Shown here one piece after another: positions 33,772-41,967 of a stretch of DNA of 62,887 nucleotides. The position numbers and the translations under genes were made by a program. The stretch spans positions 1 to 62,887 of the forward strand of contig NZ_JADKPR010000030.1 in the NCBI RefSeq assembly GCF_015351475.1. Reading direction: 5' to 3'. How positions within the stretch are numbered: position 1 is the stretch's first letter; each line of letters opens with the position of its first letter. The notes below the pieces were generated by a model. It was given only the letters and a program-made list of their open reading frames with translations. It was not told where the DNA came from and ran no database searches. The stretch is from Flavobacterium sp. HJJ (GTDB lineage: Bacteria; Bacteroidota; Bacteroidia; Flavobacteriales; Flavobacteriaceae).

Positions 33772-35867
33772 TTCAGCTTTTGATAGTTCTTTTTCTTCAA
33801 AATATCCGAAGCTGTCTGATAGTATGAAATCGTTTCGTTTACAAGATCAGTTCGTTCTGTTTTCAAAGGAACCTGATCGTAATAAATCTGGAACTCAGGA
33901 GCTGTTTTTTGATCTGGTTTTAATGTCAGTTGAAACTGTTTTACCGCTTGTTTCGGAGAAATAATGGTTAAAACATTATCTTTTATTAATCCTAAATCCT
34001 GATACGTTGCAATTAAGGCTCTTGGTTTATAATCGGGTTTTAAAACGTCCTGACCGTAAAATTTACTTTGGTAATTAAAATGCAGTAAACCGAAAAGTGT
34101 AGGCATAACATCGATCTGCGACATCAAATTGGTATATTTTTGTGGCTGAATAAATCCTGGGCTGTAAATCATTGCTGGAATTCTGTATTTATCAGCAGGA
34201 AGTTCAGTCTTTCCTGCACTTGATGCACAGTGATCAGCAAGAATTACAAATACCGTATTTTTGAACCAAGGCTGTCTGCTCGCCATCTCAAAGAATTTTC
34301 TCAAAGCATAATCGGTATATTTTACACCTCCGTCACGGGATTTTGCATCTCCCGGAATGTCAATTTTGCCATTTGGATACGTGAATGGACGGTGATTGCT
34401 CACAGTCATCCAATGATTAAAGAAAGGTTTACCTTCTTTAGCTTCGGTATTCATTGTTTTTATGGCTTTATTAGCCATATCTTCGTCACAAACTCCCCAA
34501 ATGTTAGCAAAAGTAATTTCTTCTGGGGTGAATGTTTTTTTATCTATAATGTCATAACCATTTCCGGTAAAAAAGTCTTCCATATTATCAAAAAAAGCAT
34601 CACCTCCGTAAAGGTATTTTACGTTATATCCTTTTTGTTTAAAAATAGAACCCGTAGAAAATTTGTCTTTATTATCTTTTCTTTTGACTACACTTTCGCC
34701 GGCAGTAGGAGGAAAACATAAAGTTACCGCTTCAAGACCGCGGACAGTTCTGTTCCCCACTGCATATAAATTAGTAAATAGTAAACTTTTTGATGCTAAA
34801 TCATCTAAGAAAGGAGTGATATTTTGATCGTTACCGTATGCTTTCATAAAATCGGCGCTGTAACTTTCTATAGTGATTAAAACTACATTTTTTGGAGTTT
34901 CGGCAGCATCACTTTTAATTGTTCGTAAAGTAGTTTCACCCGAAATGGACGGAATTTGTCTTCCTAACAAAGCAAAAGCTTCTTTCTCTGGCAGCGTTTT
35001 GTAGAATTTAAAATAATCCAATTCACTGTTCATGAACGCCAAATAGAAACGATACATTCCATTTGCCTGCAGTTCATTGGTAAAAACATTTTGAGAGTTT
35101 TCTTTTTTGGCTAACGAAGGAACTGCAAATAAAGCCAAAGCAAACAAGGCAAGATAAATTGCAGATACTTTTAATTTATCGGTAAAAGATGGAATTTCGT
35201 CAATATAATTTCTGGTTCTTTTGACAATAAAATAAGTCACAATTCCAGCGATTAAAAACAATCCTGAAAACAGAGGAATCACTGGATACGATTCCATAAT
35301 ATTTCCGATTACTTCATTGGTGTAAACCAAATAATTTACAGCGATGAAATTGTATTTAACCCCAAATTCATTCCAGAAAAAGTATTCACTGATGCCATTT
35401 TGAAGAATAAGCACAACGTATAAAAACATTACAAATGAGAACAGCCAAAATCTAATTTTATCTCGGTGTTTTGGTAAAAATAGAAGAAGTCCAAATAACA
35501 GTGTTTTAAGACCAACGAAAATCATTCCGATTTTTGGCAGAGCACCGCCATATTCATTCAGAATTGTTTTTCCTGAGGCGATATAAAGCAGCAGTGCAAT
35601 GAAAATTCCAAAAATAATATAACCCCAAGGTTTATAATATTTGGAATTGGAGATAAAAATAAGGTACAGCCATAAAAAAGCAGAAGCTATAACAAACACA
35701 AATGCATCTGAAATCAAGCCAATGAAGAAAATTTTCATGGTATCCAGAAAAACAAAATTAGTCTGCGTTATAGGATGAAATATCAAGACAATGCGCAAAA
35801 CAAAACTTACTGCGATGTAGAAAAGCGCAAGATTATAAAAAGGAGAAAACTTTTTTAGAAAATTCAT
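33768..35867 (-). CDS. LTA synthase family sulfatase (phosphoglycerol or phosphoethanolamine transferase-like)
   Basis: A 699-residue membrane enzyme. About five N-terminal helices (residues 1-260) are followed by an alkaline-phosphatase/sulfatase domain. Active-site candidates are VLITIESYSADFMKAYG with the metal-binding Glu, the nucleophile Thr in VGNRTVRGLEAV, and LADHCASSAGKTELPADKYR with the Asp-His pair. Gram-negative bacteria do not make lipoteichoic acid, so the product probably modifies an outer-membrane glycolipid or glycan with a phospho-alcohol. Its stop codon lies at the edge of repeat copy C. The neighbour upstream is an unrecognised helical protein, 53 bases away. Confidence 0.9.
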   Translation of the reverse strand: MNFLKKFSPFYNLALFYIAVSFVLRIVLIFHPITQTNFVFLDTMKIFFIGLISDAFVFVIASAFLWLYLIFISNSKYYKPWGYIIFGIFIALLLYIASGKTILNEYGGALPKIGMIFVGLKTLLFGLLLFLPKHRDKIRFWLFSFVMFLYVVLILQNGISEYFFWNEFGVKYNFIAVNYLVYTNEVIGNIMESYPVIPLFSGLFLIAGIVTYFIVKRTRNYIDEIPSFTDKLKVSAIYLALFALALFAVPSLAKKENSQNVFTNELQANGMYRFYLAFMNSELDYFKFYKTLPEKEAFALLGRQIPSISGETTLRTIKSDAAETPKNVVLITIESYSADFMKAYGNDQNITPFLDDLASKSLLFTNLYAVGNRTVRGLEAVTLCFPPTAGESVVKRKDNKDKFSTGSIFKQKGYNVKYLYGGDAFFDNMEDFFTGNGYDIIDKKTFTPEEITFANIWGVCDEDMANKAIKTMNTEAKEGKPFFNHWMTVSNHRPFTYPNGKIDIPGDAKSRDGGVKYTDYALRKFFEMASRQPWFKNTVFVILADHCASSAGKTELPADKYRIPAMIYSPGFIQPQKYTNLMSQIDVMPTLFGLLHFNYQSKFYGQDVLKPDYKPRALIATYQDLGLIKDNVLTIISPKQAVKQFQLTLKPDQKTAPEFQIYYDQVPLKTERTDLVNETISYYQTASDILKKKNYQKLN

Positions 35868-35920
35868 ATGATGTTTTTTTTGTAAAAATAAGGATTTTAT
35901 TTTTTGATGATTTTGCTTCT

Positions 35921-37465
35921 TTACCTGTTGCTCAGCTTTGCTTTTTCTTTTATGATGTCGCTTATTTTACGGTTCTCAATTTTGCTTTCCAGCCAAGAAA
36001 TAATATCAAGGTAAAGGAAAGCACGTTTTTCATAAGTGCTTTTTTCTAATTCAATAAAGCGTTCCCTCATTTTGATGAACTCTTTCTTAATGTCACTTGG
36101 ATATAAGTTGCTTAAGTTTTTCAGGAAACGTATAATCTCTTTTTGCACCTCATGTAAATCGTTCATTTTGATTAAAAATTTATAAGTACTTAACAGCTGA
36201 CTTTCTAAATTAAAATCTTTACCTGATTCATAATGAGCGATTAAACACAATAAACGCGCGAAGCATGCTAAATCTTCCCGAACATACAGATTTTTGTTAT
36301 TGATGATTTTCTCTAAATACACAATACATTCCTGGTACTTTTCATTTCCAAAATAAATACTGGCAATTTTGTAATAGAACATCATTTCGTGATGCTCGTC
36401 TAAATGCTCATTGTGTATTTTAATTTTTTTCAGAATTTCAGGAATGAGATATTCGCTTTCGGCAAAAGTTCCTTCCAGTATATGATAGTTTAATTTGTTG
36501 TTATAAATATATAGGAATGAAAGTGAAGCAATATTGTCATTGACAGGGAATCGCGGATCACTGATGGTTTCTTCCAAAAGATTTAAATATTTTTTAAAAT
36601 TGGTTTTGTATTTTAGCATGAATAATGATTCAAGCAGATAGTGATTTCCTTTTAGAAAAAAAACCGGATTTAGGAAAATCATATTTTTGTTGTCATAAAA
36701 TAGAGTCACCCATTTAGTAGCAAACTTATAACAGGAAAGGAAATCCTGCACCAAGAAACTTCTCCACAGATTGGCATTGTAGAACCAGTATTTTTCTCTA
36801 AAACCAAATTTTGACTGATCCAAACGCGCAATGTGCTTAACAAAATAATCATCTATGTACTTGTATTCGGCATCGCTTTTTACATATCCTGTTTTAAGCA
36901 TTGTCCCGTATAGCTGAAGCGACAAATTGGATAATTTGCTCGAAATAGTATTGCGGTAATTCAATTCTTTGGCTTGTATAACCAGTTCGTCAGCCCGTCC
37001 TTGAATACTTCTGGTGATGTATTGTGATTCGATCAGCTTTTCAAATTCAACAATTTCAAAAGCCATGTATTTTTCATCATTTTCGATAGCCTGCTGTTTG
37101 GTTTTATCCAATATTTTTAAACTTTGCTTGTAAAGTCCTTTATTATATAGGATTACTGCAAAGTCAATCTGTTCGCGAAGCTGATAACGGATGTTTTGAC
37201 TGGGAATATTTAAGCGAATGCTCACCAAAATTTGTTTGTACAGGTACGATTTGAGGTTCGACAGCTGTACTTTTTTAATCAAGCCATTCTTTAATATCAG
37301 TTTTTCATCATATGTTTCCGATTTGTCCAGAATATTAAATAATTCGATAAACTTAGTGTTTGAACTTGTCTCTAAGCGGCTGGCAAAAATTTTAAATTGT
37401 CTTTTTTCAGATTTGGAAAGGGATTTTATTAATACAAATAAAAAATCTTTTTGATGGTTAGCCAT
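35921..37465 (-). CDS. Helical-repeat protein (514 aa), unrecognised
   Basis: I do not recognise a named family. The protein has no signal peptide or membrane helix, so it is predicted to be cytoplasmic. It opens with MANHQKDFLFVLIKSLSKSE and is helical throughout, with many Tyr, Leu and Lys residues and spaced pairs such as YNKGLYKQSLKILDKTKQQA and YFGNEKYQECIVYLEKIINN that look like degenerate TPR units (about 110-145 and 365-395). A scaffold or regulatory role is plausible but not shown. It is divergent from leuA, with a 154-base shared upstream region. Confidence 0.75.
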   Translation of the reverse strand: MANHQKDFLFVLIKSLSKSEKRQFKIFASRLETSSNTKFIELFNILDKSETYDEKLILKNGLIKKVQLSNLKSYLYKQILVSIRLNIPSQNIRYQLREQIDFAVILYNKGLYKQSLKILDKTKQQAIENDEKYMAFEIVEFEKLIESQYITRSIQGRADELVIQAKELNYRNTISSKLSNLSLQLYGTMLKTGYVKSDAEYKYIDDYFVKHIARLDQSKFGFREKYWFYNANLWRSFLVQDFLSCYKFATKWVTLFYDNKNMIFLNPVFFLKGNHYLLESLFMLKYKTNFKKYLNLLEETISDPRFPVNDNIASLSFLYIYNNKLNYHILEGTFAESEYLIPEILKKIKIHNEHLDEHHEMMFYYKIASIYFGNEKYQECIVYLEKIINNKNLYVREDLACFARLLCLIAHYESGKDFNLESQLLSTYKFLIKMNDLHEVQKEIIRFLKNLSNLYPSDIKKEFIKMRERFIELEKSTYEKRAFLYLDIISWLESKIENRKISDIIKEKAKLSNR

Positions 37466-37619
37466 TGTATTATAAAAGTGTTTAACTTGTTGATTATCAG
37501 ATTAATGATTTGTTATTTTTTGCGTTACAAATAGTATATTTACTTAAAAGTAGGTTTAGTTTTGAGTAAATGAAAACTATTTTTGTTTTAAGATGTGAAA
37601 TTACATTAAATAAATTAAA

Positions 37620-38783
37620 ATGAATAGAGAGAAAGTCCAAATTTTTGATACCACTTTAAGAGACGGTGAACAGGTCCCAGGATGTAAATTAGACACCAAT
37701 CAAAAACTCGTTATAGCCAACCGCCTTGACGAAATGGGAGTAGACATCATAGAAGCTGGTTTTCCTGTTTCTAGTCCAGGTGATTTTTTATCTGTTTCAG
37801 AGATATGTAAAATTGTAAAAAACGCAACTGTCTGTGGTCTTACCAGAGCAGTAGAAAATGATATTGATGTAGCGGCTCAGGCTTTAAAACATGCAGTTAG
37901 ACCTAGAATCCATACAGGAATAGGAACTTCTGATTCACATATTATCCATAAACTGCAGACTACGCCAGAGGATGTGATTGCCAGAGCAAAACACGCTGTT
38001 GCCCACGCAAAAAAGTATGTTGAAGATGTAGAGTTTTATGCAGAAGATGCAGGTAGAACTGATAATGCATTTTTGGCTAAAGTTTGTGAAGAAGTAATCA
38101 AATCTGGAGCTACAGTTCTTAATATCCCGGATACTACAGGATATTGTCTGCCAGAAGAGTACGGTGCAAAAATAAAATACCTTAAAGAAAATGTAAAAGG
38201 AATTGATAATGTTACTATTTCTTGTCATTGTCATAATGATTTGGGAATGGCAACTGCAAATTCTATTGCAGGAGCTGTAAATGGTGCCCGCCAAATTGAG
38301 TGTACTATTAACGGAATAGGGGAGAGAGCTGGAAATACAGCACTTGAAGAAGTGGTTATGATTTTTAAACAGCATCCTTATTTGAATTTATATACAGATA
38401 TTGACAGTAAGCAACTGAACGAAATGAGCCGATTGGTTTCTGAAAGTATGGGGATGATCGTTCAGCCGAATAAAGCAATCGTTGGAGCTAATGCTTTTGC
38501 TCACAGTTCTGGGATTCATCAGGACGGTGTGATTAAAAATAGAGCCACTTATGAAATCATGGATCCATTGGATGTTGGTGTCAATGAGTCGTCTATTATT
38601 CTTACTGCAAGAAGCGGAAGAGCAGCTTTGGCATACAGAGCTAAAAAAGTTGGTTATGAGCTTACAAAAACACAATTAGATATCGTATATATTGAGTTTT
38701 TAAAATTTGCTGATATTAAAAAAGAAGTATTGGATAGTGATATTCATCAGATTATTGAAGCCAGCAATATATATGTTAATTAA
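37620..38783 (+). CDS. leuA: 2-isopropylmalate synthase, short form without regulatory domain
   Basis: Condenses acetyl-CoA with 2-oxoisovalerate, the first step of leucine synthesis. At 387 residues it holds the TIM-barrel (IFDTTLRDGEQVPGCKLD, metal ligands in CHCHNDLGMATANS, NGIGERAGNTALEEV) and part of the linker. The C-terminal allosteric domain (family total about 510 residues) is missing, so leucine feedback is not expected. Homocitrate or citramalate synthase are relatives, but leuB downstream supports LeuA. leuC and leuD are not in the window. It starts a gene run leuA-leuB-ilvDBNC. The upstream 154 bases contain no clear TAnnTTTG element. Confidence 0.9.
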   Translation: MNREKVQIFDTTLRDGEQVPGCKLDTNQKLVIANRLDEMGVDIIEAGFPVSSPGDFLSVSEICKIVKNATVCGLTRAVENDIDVAAQALKHAVRPRIHTGIGTSDSHIIHKLQTTPEDVIARAKHAVAHAKKYVEDVEFYAEDAGRTDNAFLAKVCEEVIKSGATVLNIPDTTGYCLPEEYGAKIKYLKENVKGIDNVTISCHCHNDLGMATANSIAGAVNGARQIECTINGIGERAGNTALEEVVMIFKQHPYLNLYTDIDSKQLNEMSRLVSESMGMIVQPNKAIVGANAFAHSSGIHQDGVIKNRATYEIMDPLDVGVNESSIILTARSGRAALAYRAKKVGYELTKTQLDIVYIEFLKFADIKKEVLDSDIHQIIEASNIYVN

Positions 38784-38818
38784 ATTTTAGCAGAAATAAT
38801 ACTTAAAAATAAATAATT

Positions 38819-39934
38819 ATGAACTTAAAAATAGCAGTACTTTCAGGTGATGGTGTCGGTCCAGAGGTTATCTTACAAGCTAAGAAAGCGCTTTATGCTA
38901 TAAGTGTTGCCTATGATCATGAATTTATTTTTGAAGATGCTTTAATTGGCGCTGTTGCTATAGAAAAGACCAGAAATCCTTTGCCTGAGCAGACTTTAAA
39001 TCTTTGTCTGAACACAGATGCGGTATTGTTCGGTGCTATTGGAAATCCTAAATATGATAACAATCCCGAAGCTAAAGTACGTCCGGAGCAGGGATTATTG
39101 AAGTTAAGACAGGAATTGGGGCTTTTTGCAAATATTCGGCCTATAAGACCGTTTAAAAATCTTCTGGATGCTTCTCCAATAAAAAAAGAAGTAATCGAAA
39201 ACGTTGATTTTGTGATTTACAGAGAATTAACGGGTGGATCGTATTATGGCGATAAAGTCATAAATGACGAAGGAACTTTTGCTTCTGATATATGTGAGTA
39301 CTCAGAAAATGAAATTAACCGCATTACACACCAGGCTTTTAAAGCGGCTCAGAGCAGAAGAAAAAAAGTAACATTAGTTGATAAGGCTAATGTGCTGGAA
39401 ACATCTAGATTGTGGAGAAAATTAGTTAAAGAAATTGCTAAGCAGTATCCAGATGTAAAATTAGAATGTCAATACATTGATAATGTTGCGATGCAGATTA
39501 TTACTGATCCTAAACAATATGACGTAATCTTAACAGAAAATTTATTTGGTGATATATTATCAGATGAAGCTTGTGCGATTATGGGATCTATAGGTTTGAT
39601 GGCATCTGCATCAGTTGGAGAAAGCAAAGCTCTTTTTGAACCAATACACGGTTCTTACCCGCAGGCAAAAGGGAAAAATATTGCTAACCCGATTGCTTCA
39701 ATTTTATCTGCTGCAATGCTGTTAGAACATTTTGGTCTGCAGAAAGAAGCGAGAAAAGTTTACGAAGCTGTTGAAAAAGCTATTGAATATAAAGTAGTTA
39801 CTATTGATCTGAATCCAGATTCAAGATTTGGTACTAATGATGTTGGAGATTTTATTTCAAATGTCATATTAAGTAAAGATGATTTATATTTTAAAAATGA
39901 TAATGTTCAAATAGGACAGTCAACTATCGTTTAA
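38819..39934 (+). CDS. leuB: 3-isopropylmalate dehydrogenase
   Basis: Oxidises and decarboxylates 3-isopropylmalate with NAD in leucine synthesis. The 371 residues match the family. VIYRELTGGSYYGDK is the variant of the RELTGG(I)YFG substrate motif, and TENLFGDILSDEACAIMGS is the metal-binding region. FEPIHGSYPQAKGKNIANP with the later FGTNDVGDF completes the NAD site. It starts 35 bases after leuA. An attenuator lies between it and ilvD. Confidence 0.96.
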   Translation: MNLKIAVLSGDGVGPEVILQAKKALYAISVAYDHEFIFEDALIGAVAIEKTRNPLPEQTLNLCLNTDAVLFGAIGNPKYDNNPEAKVRPEQGLLKLRQELGLFANIRPIRPFKNLLDASPIKKEVIENVDFVIYRELTGGSYYGDKVINDEGTFASDICEYSENEINRITHQAFKAAQSRRKKVTLVDKANVLETSRLWRKLVKEIAKQYPDVKLECQYIDNVAMQIITDPKQYDVILTENLFGDILSDEACAIMGSIGLMASASVGESKALFEPIHGSYPQAKGKNIANPIASILSAAMLLEHFGLQKEARKVYEAVEKAIEYKVVTIDLNPDSRFGTNDVGDFISNVILSKDDLYFKNDNVQIGQSTIV

Positions 39935-40020
39935 TTAATAAAAATCATAAAAGGTTGCGTTTTATCACTAATTGCTGTTAGTTTGTTGGTAAAAAAGTTT
40001 TTTATTTTGGAATTGTTTTG

Positions 40021-40028
40021 TACTTTTG
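40021..40028 (+). promoter_or_regulatory. -7 element of the ilv leader
   Basis: TACTTTTG matches TAnnTTTG and lies 19 bases before the leader-peptide ATG at 40048. The -33 position is only T-rich. It would allow ilvDBNC to be transcribed separately from leuAB. Confidence 0.6.
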
Positions 40029-40047
40029 CAAAGTCAAAAAAACAAAA

Positions 40048-40122
40048 ATGAAACACATTATCAACGTCCTTTTAGTATTAAGTGTCATTGTGATTATCAC
40101 ATATGAAAAGGGATTGGTATAG
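40048..40122 (+). CDS. Branched-chain amino acid leader peptide (24 aa)
   Basis: A short frame, ATG at 40048 to TAG at 40122. Of its 24 residues, 5 are Ile, 5 Val and 4 Leu, with the run of codons spelling IINVLLVLSVIVII. This is the signature of a transcription-attenuation leader peptide, as in E. coli ilvL and ilvB. The stop is 22 bases before the terminator hairpin at 40145, and ilvD starts 34 bases after that. Stalling of ribosomes when Ile-, Val- or Leu-tRNA is short would let polymerase read through into ilvDBNC. The regulatory reading is strongly supported by content and position, but not by experiment. Confidence 0.85.
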   Translation: MKHIINVLLVLSVIVIITYEKGLV

Positions 40123-40144
40123 ATATATATGTAAAAATATGTGA

Positions 40145-40177
40145 AGCCTCCCAAATAATTTTGGGAGGCTTTTTTTT
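40145..40177 (+). terminator. Attenuator terminator of the ilv leader
   Basis: AGCCTCCCAAA (40145-40155), loop TAAT, TTTGGGAGGCT (40160-40170), then seven further T. It is an 11-base perfect stem with a U-tract, placed between the leader peptide and ilvD. Confidence 0.9.
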
Positions 40178-40210
40178 AAATAAAAAATTAAATACACTAA
40201 TTAATACAGA

Positions 40211-41884
40211 ATGGAATTAAATAAATACAGCAAGACAATTACGCAAGATGTAACGCAGCCAGCGGCTCAGGCTATGCTGTACGGAATCGGCTTGACTGAG
40301 GAGGATTTGAAAAAGGCACAAGTTGGAATTGTAAGTATGGGATATGAAGGAAATACTTGTAATATGCACTTGAATGATTTGGCTAAAGATGTAAAGAAAG
40401 GAGTCTGGGATGCTGATCTTGTTGGATTGATATTTAATACTGTAGGTGTAAGTGATGGAATTTCAAATGGAACTGAAGGAATGCGCTATTCATTGGTTTC
40501 CCGTGATGTAATTGCCGATTCTATTGAAACGGTTATGGGAGCGCAATGGTATGATAGTTTGATTGCTATTCCTGGCTGTGACAAAAATATGCCTGGTGCC
40601 TTAATTGCTATGGGAAGAGTAAATCGCCCAGCTCTTATGGTTTATGGAGGTACTATTCATTCTGGAAAGTGGAAAGGAGAAAGTTTAAATATTGTTTCTG
40701 CTTTTGAGGCATTAGGAAAAAAGTTCCAAAATACAATTTCAGACGAAGATTTTACTGGAGTGATTAAAAATTCCTGTCCTGGTCCTGGGGCCTGTGGGGG
40801 AATGTATACTGCTAATACCATGTCTTCAGCTATTGAAGCTTTGGGAATGAGTCTGCCATACAGTTCGTCAAACCCTGCCTTGAGCGAAGAAAAAAGAAAA
40901 GAATGTGATGATGCTGGAAAAGCCATCCGAATATTGCTGGAAAAAGATATCAAGCCTAGAGATATTATGACTCGTAAGGCTTTTGAAAATGCGATTACAA
41001 TTGTTGCCGTTCTTGGAGGTTCAACGAATGCGGTTATGCATTTGATTGCTATGGCTCATTCAGTAGATATTGAAATCACATTAGATGATTTTCAGGCAAT
41101 AAATGATAGAACACCCGTACTTGCTGACTTGAAACCAAGCGGTAAATATATGATGGAGGATCTGCATGCTGTTGGTGGTGTTCCAGCTGTAATGAAATAT
41201 TTACTGAAAGTTGGTCTCATTCATGGCGATTGCTTAACTGTGACTGGAAAAACAATTGCTGAAAACTTAGCTAACGTTCCTGATCTGCAAGATGGGCAAG
41301 AGGTAGTATTTGAAATTCAAAAAGCATTAAAATCTACTGGAAATATCCAAGTTTTATACGGTAATCTTGCAGAAGAAGGTGCTGTTGCTAAAATTAGCGG
41401 AAAAGAAGGAGAATATTTTGAAGGTATAGCTGTCGTTTTCGAAAGTGAATTCGAAGTGATTCCAGGTATAGAAAAAGGATTAGTAAAACCTGGTAATGTA
41501 GTCGTCATTAGGTATTGTGGACCAAAAGGTGGTCCAGGGATGCCTGAAATGCTAAAACCTACATCAGCCATTATTGGCGCCGGTTTAGGCAGCAGTGTTG
41601 CTTTAATTACAGATGGCAGATTCTCTGGAGGTTCACATGGATTCGTGGTTGGCCACGTTACACCAGAGGCTTATGATGGCGGAGGAATTGCGTTAGTTAA
41701 AAATGGTGATGTAATTACTATTGATGCAGTTAAGAATACCATCGATTTAAAAATTAGTGAAGAAGAATTTGCAGAAAGACGTGCCAATTGGGTGCAGCCA
41801 CCTTTAAAAGCAACTAAAGGTGTTCTTTTAAAATATGCAAGATCTGTGTCAAGCGCATCAACAGGATGTGTTACCGATAAATAA
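40211..41884 (+). CDS. ilvD: Dihydroxy-acid dehydratase, [2Fe-2S]-type
   Basis: Third step of valine and isoleucine synthesis. The 557-residue protein has three cluster cysteines: Cys50 (GNTCNMHL), Cys123 (PGCDK) and Cys195 (GACGGMYTAN). Cys50 is the extra ligand of the air-stable [2Fe-2S] class. The start MELNKYSKTITQDVTQPAAQ and the C-terminal SSASTGCVTDK are typical of Bacteroidota IlvD. It leads the ilvD-ilvB-ilvN-ilvC block behind the attenuator. A second, differently clustered dehydratase is at 27688. Confidence 0.96.
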   Translation: MELNKYSKTITQDVTQPAAQAMLYGIGLTEEDLKKAQVGIVSMGYEGNTCNMHLNDLAKDVKKGVWDADLVGLIFNTVGVSDGISNGTEGMRYSLVSRDVIADSIETVMGAQWYDSLIAIPGCDKNMPGALIAMGRVNRPALMVYGGTIHSGKWKGESLNIVSAFEALGKKFQNTISDEDFTGVIKNSCPGPGACGGMYTANTMSSAIEALGMSLPYSSSNPALSEEKRKECDDAGKAIRILLEKDIKPRDIMTRKAFENAITIVAVLGGSTNAVMHLIAMAHSVDIEITLDDFQAINDRTPVLADLKPSGKYMMEDLHAVGGVPAVMKYLLKVGLIHGDCLTVTGKTIAENLANVPDLQDGQEVVFEIQKALKSTGNIQVLYGNLAEEGAVAKISGKEGEYFEGIAVVFESEFEVIPGIEKGLVKPGNVVVIRYCGPKGGPGMPEMLKPTSAIIGAGLGSSVALITDGRFSGGSHGFVVGHVTPEAYDGGGIALVKNGDVITIDAVKNTIDLKISEEEFAERRANWVQPPLKATKGVLLKYARSVSSASTGCVTDK

Positions 41885-41967
41885 TAAAAATCCACTTTGG
41901 TGGTAATAAAACAGAGACAAAAAAGGCTATAGCAAACAGAAATTGCAAAAAGCTAAAAAAATATAAA

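Noticed and set aside
34230..34721. Open frame of 163 codons antisense to the LTA-synthase-like gene
   Set aside because: Shadow of a well-supported sulfatase domain.
37570..37623. 16-codon frame just before leuA (MKTIFVLRCEITLNKLK), considered as a second leader peptide
   Set aside because: It has few Leu codons, no terminator hairpin follows, and its stop merely overlaps the leuA start; probably chance.
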